From contig NZ_FTMQ01000001.1 in NCBI RefSeq assembly GCF_900156055.1, positions 372,001-436,000 on the forward strand: 64,000 nucleotides of DNA. Reading direction: 5' to 3'. Position 1 is the first letter of the stretch, and each line of letters begins with the position of its first letter. The stretch is from Rhizobium sp. RU33A (GTDB taxonomy: Bacteria; Pseudomonadota; Alphaproteobacteria; Rhizobiales; Rhizobiaceae). A program made the position numbers and the translations under genes. This document shows, piece by piece, positions 58,563 through 64,000 of the stretch. The notes below the pieces were generated by a model. It worked only from the letters and a program-made list of their open reading frames with translations, was not told the origin of the DNA and did not search any database.

Positions 58563-59603
58563 ATGAGATGGAAGCGCACTCTTCAATTGCTCGACGTTCA
58601 CGCCGAGGGTGAAATCGGCAAGGTCGCCGTCGGCGGCGTGCCGAAGATCCCGGGTGATACCGTGGCCGAGCAATTGCTGTGGCTCAACACCGATCCCAAG
58701 GGCGAGGCGCTGCGGCGCATGCTGGTGCTTGAGCCGCGCGGCGCGCCGATCGGTTCCGTCAACCTGCTGCTGCCGCCCAAGAACCCCGCGGCCGACGCCG
58801 CCTTCGTCATCCTGCAGCCGGACCAGGCCCATGCGAGTTCGGGATCGAATTCGATCTGCGTGACGACGGCTCTGCTCGAAAGCGGCATGGTCGAAATGCA
58901 GGAGCCCGAGACGATCGTCATGCTGGAAACGGCAGCCGGCCTCGTCAAGGCGACGGCTACCTGCCGCGACGGGCGCTGCGAGCGCGTCAAGCTCACCATG
59001 GTGCCGTCCTTCGTGCACGAGCTGGATGTGGCGCTCGACACCGCACGATGGGGCCGTATCACCTTCGATCTGAGCTATGGCGGCATCTTTTACGCGCTCG
59101 TCGATGTCGGTCAGGTCGGTCTCACCATCGAGAAGGGCAATGCCCGCGCTCTGGTGGACGCTGGCATGATCCTGAAAGAAGAGATCAACCGGAAGATCCC
59201 GGTGGTCCATCCCGAGATCCCGGCGATCTCGGGCGTGGCCTATGTCATGTTCCGTGACGTCGATCCTGACGGTGCAATCCGCACCTGCACCACGATGTGG
59301 CCGGGGCGCGTCGATCGCTCGCCGTGTGGCACCGGCAATTCGGCCAATCTCGCGACGCTCCATGCGCGTGGCAAGGCGAAGGTTGGCGACGTGATGCTGT
59401 CTCGGTCGATCATCGGCTCCGAATTCGAGGTCGGATTCTCGGCCCTGTCGGAGGTGGCAGGGCGTCCCGCCGTGATCCCGACGATCAGCGGTCGCGGCTT
59501 CACTTTCGGGCTGCATCAGGTGGCGCTCGATCCCTTCGATCCCTTCGAGCGGGGCTTTGCCCTCACCGACGTCTGGGGGCCGTCATCGGGTTCCATCGGT
59601 TGA
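58563..59603 (+). CDS. Proline racemase family enzyme, Ser/Cys type (hydroxyproline catabolism)
   Basis: 346 residues. Start fixed at 58563 by GGGGGAATG just before the ATG. The family has two catalytic positions: here the first motif is SSGSNSICV with Ser93 where racemases have Cys, and the second is SPCGTGNSA with C255. Family members with Cys/Cys are racemases or 4-hydroxyproline epimerases; Ser/Cys or Thr/Cys forms are linked to trans-3-hydroxy-L-proline dehydration, some with epimerase activity. C99 lies close to Ser93 and should not be mistaken for the catalytic Cys. No hydroxyproline transporter or dehydrogenase is next to it. Confidence 0.88.
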   Translation: MRWKRTLQLLDVHAEGEIGKVAVGGVPKIPGDTVAEQLLWLNTDPKGEALRRMLVLEPRGAPIGSVNLLLPPKNPAADAAFVILQPDQAHASSGSNSICVTTALLESGMVEMQEPETIVMLETAAGLVKATATCRDGRCERVKLTMVPSFVHELDVALDTARWGRITFDLSYGGIFYALVDVGQVGLTIEKGNARALVDAGMILKEEINRKIPVVHPEIPAISGVAYVMFRDVDPDGAIRTCTTMWPGRVDRSPCGTGNSANLATLHARGKAKVGDVMLSRSIIGSEFEVGFSALSEVAGRPAVIPTISGRGFTFGLHQVALDPFDPFERGFALTDVWGPSSGSIG

Positions 59604-59760
59604 CTCTTGGGCACCGGTCTCTGCATTGTTTCAAATTGAATGAAATTCGATGCTATACGGTAGCCGAATTGTAAGGGTCTTGGTTTCCGGCATCTTGCTA
59701 AGCATCAATGCCGGCGAATAAGTAAGCTCCAACGTCATGAACGCGACAAGTAATCCGTAA

Positions 59761-60495
59761 ATGAAAGCAAACGCTACGACAGGCTCCGCCCTGCCGCTTC
59801 CGGCAACCACGCTTCCGACACTGCGCGGATGTGCCATTTTTTCTGGTCTCACGCCGGAAGAGGACCGCGAATGGCTTTTGCGCTGCCATTCGCGCACGCT
59901 GAGTGCCGGCGAAAGTCTGGTCGACTTCGAAGATGTGTCCAAGGACGTCTTCATCGTCCAGACGGGCGAGATCCGCGCCGTGCTGCGCTTCTCCGTCGGT
60001 AAGGAGGCTATTCTCGGCAGCTTCAAGCGCGGCGACATCCTCGGCGAACAGTCCGCCATCGATGACATGGCCCGTTCCGCAAGCCTGATGGCCGTCAGCG
60101 ACGCAACGGTGACCGTGATTCCCTGCATCGTCTTTCTCGACATTCTGCGGCAGAGATCGGACGTCGCGCTGGCGCTGCTGCAGCTTCTGTCGAAGCGTAT
60201 CCGGGCGATGAACGACCGTTTGTCCGAGCTGTCCTTCCTCGACACCAAGCACCGCCTTTACAACACGCTGCTCAGGCTTTCGCGCGTGCGCAACGACGGT
60301 GGTCGCGAACGCATCATTTCGCCGCCGCTGGTGCATGCGGAATTGGCCGAACATATCGGCGCGAGCCGCGAAACGGTGTCGCGTGAAATGTCGAGACTGG
60401 CGCGCGAGCAGTTGGTCGAGCGCACCAGCCGTGCCATCGTTCTGAAGAACCCAGTGGAACTGTCCCGACGGATCTCGCGCGCCCTCGAAGGCTAA
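59761..60495 (+). CDS. Crp/Fnr-family regulator
   Basis: 244 residues: an N-terminal cyclic-nucleotide-binding-like barrel (about 25-140, FKRGDILGEQSAIDDMARSA), dimer helix, and C-terminal HTH_CRP with recognition helix GASRETVSREMSRLAREQLV near 200. The four Cys of FNR are missing, and the cAMP-pocket Arg-Ser is only partly kept, so ligand is unknown. A dyad CCGGCAT (59687-59693)/ATGCCGG (59708-59714) lies in the 157-base gap before it. Confidence 0.9.
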   Translation: MKANATTGSALPLPATTLPTLRGCAIFSGLTPEEDREWLLRCHSRTLSAGESLVDFEDVSKDVFIVQTGEIRAVLRFSVGKEAILGSFKRGDILGEQSAIDDMARSASLMAVSDATVTVIPCIVFLDILRQRSDVALALLQLLSKRIRAMNDRLSELSFLDTKHRLYNTLLRLSRVRNDGGRERIISPPLVHAELAEHIGASRETVSREMSRLAREQLVERTSRAIVLKNPVELSRRISRALEG

Positions 60496-60498
60496 GCC

Positions 60499-60927
60499 TT
60501 ATGGGTAGATGACGCCCTTGCGCAGGATGACATTGGCGTAGAGGCGCGGCTCACCGGTCTGCACGACCGTATGGGCGGCCTTGACCCGGTTGTAGAAGTC
60601 AGCGCCGATCAGCTTGGTCACCGGTACCTTCGGCTCGTGGCGGACGCAGCAATCGATGATTTCCTGATGCACCGGATCGACCTGATCCGGCTTGCCCCCG
60701 ACGACAGACCGAAAGATCGCCTCCGGCACGAAATCGTCGACCGGCATCACGCTGAGGATGGCGTTCAAGACCGGGACCAGCGCATGTCCATCCAGACGCA
60801 CGAGGCGCCTTGCATGTTCGAGCGCCGGGTAGTTGCCGTCGACGATGGCGATCTCGTCGCCATGGCCCATGGCGCGCAGGGTGGCGAGGAGTTCGGGACT
60901 CAGGAGGGGATCAATGCCCTTCAGCAT
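60499..60927 (-). CDS. fucU: RbsD/FucU-family sugar mutarotase
   Basis: 142 residues, start ATG at 60927. Motifs MLKGIDPLLSPELLATLRAM, MGHGDEIAIVDGNYPA and a late EPRLYANVILRKGVI are those of FucU, which speeds anomer interconversion of fucose and other sugars; RbsD does so for ribose. It overlaps the ROK regulator gene by 17 bases, so both are made from the same transcript. Its presence by a fructose-type transporter suggests mutarotation of the imported sugar; substrate is inferred. Confidence 0.88.
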   Translation of the reverse strand: MLKGIDPLLSPELLATLRAMGHGDEIAIVDGNYPALEHARRLVRLDGHALVPVLNAILSVMPVDDFVPEAIFRSVVGGKPDQVDPVHQEIIDCCVRHEPKVPVTKLIGADFYNRVKAAHTVVQTGEPRLYANVILRKGVIYP

Positions 60928-62155
60928 GGGTGGTATCCTTGAACAGTACGGTTTGATCGATAAGGTAACGGTCGAAGATCGGAAGGCTGGCACCGCCGAT
61001 GGCCCGGGCCTGGTCGCCGACCTCGCCCTCGACGATGTCGGGAATGACCACGCCCTGGAGGTCGAGACGGTTCATCGCCTCAATGGTGGCGTTCACCAGG
61101 CGATGGCGCACCCAGGCGGGGAAGCCGCCGTCGATGATGGCGGCGGCAAAGTCGATGATCGATGCAGCGGCGACCACGGCCTGAGCCAGCGCCGCAGCCG
61201 TATCCTGGATCCAGATCTCCAGCGGTTCGCCGAAGTCGATCCATTCTTCCGCTGCATACCAGAGCGGTTGCGGATCGAGCCCACGCTCGCGCAATAGGTT
61301 CTCGAGCACGAAGATCGAGGCGATGTCGAGAAGCTGGCGTGTCTCGCCGTGCTTGTCGCGCACGGGGAGGGGCCCGATCGCGCCCGCAGTCCCGGTGCGG
61401 CCGACAAAGAGCGCGGAATTGACGACGATACCGCCGCCGATGAAGGAGCCGATGTAGAAGTAGACGAAGTCGGGATAGCGCTGGCCGGCGCCGAAGACGA
61501 GTTCCGCACCGCAGGCGCTGGTCGCGTCGTTGCGCAGGTAAACGGGATGCGACATCCGTGTTTGCACCTCGACCTGAAGGTCGACATGCCGCCAGATATC
61601 CATGGCACCCTCGGGCGCGCCGACTTCCTCCGCCCAGTTCCAGAGCTCGAAGGGGGCGGCAATGCCGATTCCGGCGATGCGTGCCCGCGTGTTCTCGTCC
61701 ATTTCAGCTTCCATGGCGGCGATGCCGTCGCAAATGAAGGGCAAGAGATGGTCGGGGTGCGGGTAGCGGTAGGTCCGATGCCGCTGCTTGCTGATCTTGC
61801 CGGCGAAATCCATCAGCACGAGATCTGCGCTGCGGCGGCCGATTTTCACGCCGAAGGAAAAGACCGCTTCCGGATTGATGAACATCGGGACGGAGGGCTG
61901 GCCAACGCGGCCGCGGATCGGTTCGCCGCGCATCAGCAACTCGTCGCTTTCGAGCGAGCGCATGATGACCGAGACAGTCTGGGCGGAAAGACCGGTAAGG
62001 CGTGCGATATCTGCCTTCGAGCAGCCTGGATTCTGCCGCACCAGCGATAGCACCAGCCGCTCGTTGTAGGCGCGCACACGAACCTGGTTAGAGCCGCCGC
62101 CGGCGCTCACCCTGGGCGCCGGTTCCGCCAGTCGTGCATGATCATCATGTGACAC
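60911..62155 (-). CDS. frcR: ROK-family repressor, FrcR-like
   Basis: 414 residues. N-terminal winged helix (about 28-75, PGCSKADIARLTGLSAQTVS) and a ROK sugar-binding domain (GIGIAAPFELWNWAEEVGAP, LRNDATSACGAELVFGAG, YIGSFIGGGIVVN). The zinc motif CxCGxxGCxE of classical ROK proteins is absent; only scattered Cys remain. Diverges from frcB across 230 bases containing an operator-like dyad, the layout of the fructose-specific frc locus in S. meliloti. Probably repressor relieved by fructose or a phosphate of it. Confidence 0.85.
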   Translation of the reverse strand: MSHDDHARLAEPAPRVSAGGGSNQVRVRAYNERLVLSLVRQNPGCSKADIARLTGLSAQTVSVIMRSLESDELLMRGEPIRGRVGQPSVPMFINPEAVFSFGVKIGRRSADLVLMDFAGKISKQRHRTYRYPHPDHLLPFICDGIAAMEAEMDENTRARIAGIGIAAPFELWNWAEEVGAPEGAMDIWRHVDLQVEVQTRMSHPVYLRNDATSACGAELVFGAGQRYPDFVYFYIGSFIGGGIVVNSALFVGRTGTAGAIGPLPVRDKHGETRQLLDIASIFVLENLLRERGLDPQPLWYAAEEWIDFGEPLEIWIQDTAAALAQAVVAAASIIDFAAAIIDGGFPAWVRHRLVNATIEAMNRLDLQGVVIPDIVEGEVGDQARAIGGASLPIFDRYLIDQTVLFKDTTHAEGH

Positions 62156-62216
62156 TTGAGGTCGCTCCTCCCGACCGCTTCCATTTACGAAAGCCCCCGC
62201 AGAATGTCACACCGAT

Positions 62217-62241
62217 TTAATAATTCAACTGGATTTATTTA
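62217..62241 (+). promoter_or_regulatory. Operator-like dyad at the frcB promoter
   Basis: TTAATAATTC (62217-62226), AACTG, GATTTATTTA (62232-62241) pair at eight of ten positions. The right arm touches the -35 hexamer, where a bound ROK repressor would block RNA polymerase. Confidence 0.5.
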
Positions 62242-62270
62242 TTGACAGCCGAAATGTTCTGATGTTCTAA
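62242..62270 (+). promoter_or_regulatory. Sigma-70 promoter of frcB
   Basis: TTGACA (62242-62247), exactly 17 bases, TTCTAA (62265-62270). The -35 is consensus, the -10 fair. It predicts a leader of about 110 bases before the frcB ATG. Confidence 0.8.
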
Positions 62271-62385
62271 ATGGGGTTGTGGAGGAGTGGGTGCCTGATG
62301 GCGCCCGATCGGATTGCCAAGGGCGATCCGTGCCGAAGCATTGCGGCCGGAGGAGCTGGCCGCCACCATTCGGGAGGATACCAAT

Positions 62386-63411
62386 ATGAAAAAGTCTCTG
62401 ATCACTGCTGCCCTGTCGACCCTGGCCCTCGGCGTTGTTTTCGCCGCCCCGGTACAGGCCGCCGACGTTTCCGCCTGCCTCATCACCAAGACCGACACCA
62501 ACCCCTTCTTCGTCAAGATGAAGGAAGGCGCGACCGCCAAGGCTGCTGAACTCGGCGTGACCCTGAAGTCCTATGCCGGCAAGATTGACGGCGATTCGGA
62601 AAGCCAGGTTGCCGCCATCGAAACCTGCATTGCCGATGGCGCAAAGGGCATCCTGCTCACCGCATCCGACACGCAGGGCATCGTTCCGGCCGTCCAGAAG
62701 GCTCGTGACGCGGGTCTCCTCGTCATCGCCCTCGACACGCCGCTGGAGCCGATCGACTCCGCCGACATGACCTTCGCGACCGACAACCTTCTCGCCGGCG
62801 AACTCATCGGCAAGTGGGCTGCAGCAACCCTCGGCGACGCTGCCAAGGACGCCAAGATCGCTTTCCTGAACCTCACCCCCTCGCAGCCGTCGGTCGACGT
62901 CCTGCGTAACCAGGGCTTCATGAAGGGCTTCGGCATCGACACCGTCGACATCAACAAGATCGGCGACGAAACCGATCCGCGCATCGTTGGCCATGACATC
63001 ACCAACGGCAATGAAGAAGGCGGTCGCACCGCGATGGAAAACCTTCTCCAGAAGGATCCGTCCATCAACGTCGTTCACACCATCAACGAACCGGCAGCTG
63101 CCGGCGCATATGAAGCGCTGAAGGCCGTCGGCAAGGAAGGTGACGTTCTGATCGTGTCGGTCGACGGCGGTTGCCCGGGCGTCAAGAACGTGGCCGAAGG
63201 CGTCATCGGTGCCACCTCGCAGCAGTATCCGCTGCTGATGGCATCGCTCGGCATCGAAGCGATCAAGAAGTTCGCCGACACCGGTGAAAAGCCGGCTGCC
63301 TCCGAAGGCAAGAACTTCTTCGACACGGGCGTCGCTCTCGTCACCGACAAGCCGGCAGCTGGTGTCGAGTCGATCGACACCAAGGTCGGCACCGAGAAGT
63401 GCTGGGGCTGA
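62386..63411 (+). CDS. frcB: Sugar ABC transporter substrate-binding protein, FrcB-like
   Basis: 341 residues, periplasmic. Signal peptide about 1-24 ending PVQA, cut before [20 protein letters not shown]. The fold is type 1 periplasmic binding (RbsB class): two lobes with [40 protein letters not shown] and [12 protein letters not shown]. Start ATG at 62386 follows GGGAGG. The near-identity to FrcB in recalled sequence and the ROK neighbour suggest fructose (also mannose and ribose in S. meliloti) as ligands. Two Cys in the mature protein and one near the end. Confidence 0.9.
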   Translation: MKKSLITAALSTLALGVVFAAPVQAADVSACLITKTDTNPFFVKMKEGATAKAAELGVTLKSYAGKIDGDSESQVAAIETCIADGAKGILLTASDTQGIVPAVQKARDAGLLVIALDTPLEPIDSADMTFATDNLLAGELIGKWAAATLGDAAKDAKIAFLNLTPSQPSVDVLRNQGFMKGFGIDTVDINKIGDETDPRIVGHDITNGNEEGGRTAMENLLQKDPSINVVHTINEPAAAGAYEALKAVGKEGDVLIVSVDGGCPGVKNVAEGVIGATSQQYPLLMASLGIEAIKKFADTGEKPAASEGKNFFDTGVALVTDKPAAGVESIDTKVGTEKCWG

Positions 63412-63440
63412 TCTAAACTCCCGCGCCTGAACTGAAACGT

Positions 63441-63505
63441 CGGCGGGAGTTCGTCTCCCGCCGCTAGGCGCAACGCCCGGCCTTTGCGCGGCGGCAGGCC
63501 GGGCG
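63441..63505 (+). repeat. Tandem stem-loops between frcB and frcC
   Basis: CGGCGGGAG-TTCGT-CTCCCGCCG (63441-63463) and CGCCCGGCC-14-GGCCGGGCG (63474-63505) are perfect nine-base stems. They stand in the gap after the binding-protein gene, where REP-like hairpins stabilise upstream mRNA so the binding protein outnumbers the membrane parts. No T-run follows either. Confidence 0.75.
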
Positions 63506-63551
63506 TATCCTTCATGTATAATACTGAGACCAACGGCAGGGAGGATGACCC

Positions 63552-64000
63552 ATGCAGCCGGCCAATCCCGAGACGCGGACCACGCAAGAATTTGAGAAGG
63601 TCCTGTCGTCAAGTTCGACCGAAGTCGCCTCGTTCGACCGTCATGAGAAGAGCGCCCTCGAGCGCTTCCAGCATTTTCTGCATTCGAGCCCGGCAGCCGT
63701 AGCGCTGATCGTGCTTGTGCTGTCGATCGCCGTCTTTGGCCTCATTCTCGGCGGCAAGTTCTTCTCCGCCTTCACGCTGACCCTCATTCTCCAGCAGGTC
63801 GCCATCGTCGGCATCGTCGGAGCAGCCCAGACGCTGGTCATCCTGACGAAGGGCATCGATCTCTCGGTCGGCGCCATCATGGTGCTCTCCTCGGTGGTTA
63901 TGGGCCAGTTCGCCTTCCGCTACGGCCTTCCTCCCGAGCTTGCCGTGATCTGCGGTCTCGGCGTCGGCGCATTCTGTGGCTTCATCAATGGCGTGCTCGT
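63552..64000 (+). CDS. frcC: Sugar ABC transporter permease, FrcC-like (3' partial)
   Basis: The first 149 residues are visible; the gene runs off the window. After a hydrophilic start of about 48 residues come three or four membrane helices (PAAVALIVLVLSIAVFGLIL, then VAIVGIVGAAQTLVIL) and the BPD_transp_2 signature TKGIDLSVGAIMVLSSVVMG. The GGGAGG ribosome site nine bases upstream fixes the ATG. FrcA (ATPase) and FrcK (kinase) would be expected beyond the edge. Confidence 0.92.
   Translation, partial: MQPANPETRTTQEFEKVLSSSSTEVASFDRHEKSALERFQHFLHSSPAAVALIVLVLSIAVFGLILGGKFFSAFTLTLILQQVAIVGIVGAAQTLVILTKGIDLSVGAIMVLSSVVMGQFAFRYGLPPELAVICGLGVGAFCGFINGVL

Noticed and set aside
58199-59603. Integrated element at tRNA-Arg
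   Set aside because: No integrase, no second copy of the tRNA 3' end within the window, and the following genes have normal composition.
62239-63612. 457-codon antisense frame over frcB
   Set aside because: It runs across the frcB promoter, gene and start of frcC; frcB has signal peptide, ribosome site and a full fold.

Overview
The window is ordinary-to-good GC-rich chromosome of a Rhizobiales bacterium, most likely family Rhizobiaceae (Rhizobium/Agrobacterium/Sinorhizobium group). The support is protein content and gene order: ornithine-lipid genes olsB and olsA, an NADP-malic enzyme with phosphotransacetylase domain, a PraR/PhrR regulator between lnt and metK, a Mur-type Fur protein, an frc-type fructose transporter with its ROK regulator, and globin-coupled chemoreceptors. 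From memory this order follows the Sinorhizobium meliloti chromosome closely. No phage, insertion sequence, integrase, CRISPR array, rRNA or plasmid replication gene was seen.

Region 1 (1-28 kb) is housekeeping: an rRNA methyltransferase cut by the window edge, lspA, olsB, a LysR gene with a small divergent gene, malic enzyme (tme), mutS, glnD, murJ, an M15-like peptidase, a VOC protein, trpS, a UspA protein, an Nfu protein, tsaB, rimI, mur, olsA, miaB, phoH, ybeY, a CorC/TlyC protein, lnt, praR, metK and trmB. OlsB and OlsA together make the phosphorus-free ornithine lipid, and a Pho-box-like promoter sits before olsB.

Region 2 (28-38 kb) holds a small heat-shock protein with its DUF1150 neighbour, a nucleoside hydrolase, a transmembrane chemoreceptor, ribokinase, rmuC, and two tandem cytoplasmic globin-coupled chemoreceptors. 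Hydrolase plus ribokinase would release and phosphorylate ribose. The receptors link this stretch to taxis towards chemicals and oxygen.

Region 3 (38-50 kb) has def-fmt-truA, then a leftward lysine-biosynthesis block (dapD, a DUF805 protein, dapE, a membrane protein), a LOG-family protein, an EF-hand protein, a HAD nucleotidase, two exporters and argB.

Region 4 (50-58 kb) is an ECF sigma/anti-sigma pair with a fasciclin gene whose leader can fold into a three-way junction, set between argB and the engB-DMT transporter-yidC-rnpA-rpmH block. An orphan histidine kinase and tRNA-Arg(ACG) follow.

Region 5 (58-64 kb) is catabolic: a Ser/Cys proline-racemase-family enzyme, a Crp/Fnr regulator, and the frc locus (FucU/RbsD mutarotase, ROK repressor, substrate-binding protein, permease cut by the window end). 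It has a readable sigma-70 promoter and an operator-like dyad.

The window contains no clear undescribed multi-gene system. The better leads are regulatory: the fasciclin leader, the metK palindrome, the Irr-like box before nfu, the Pho-like box before olsB, and the ROK operator. All functions rest on sequence motifs and recalled family knowledge; no search was run.
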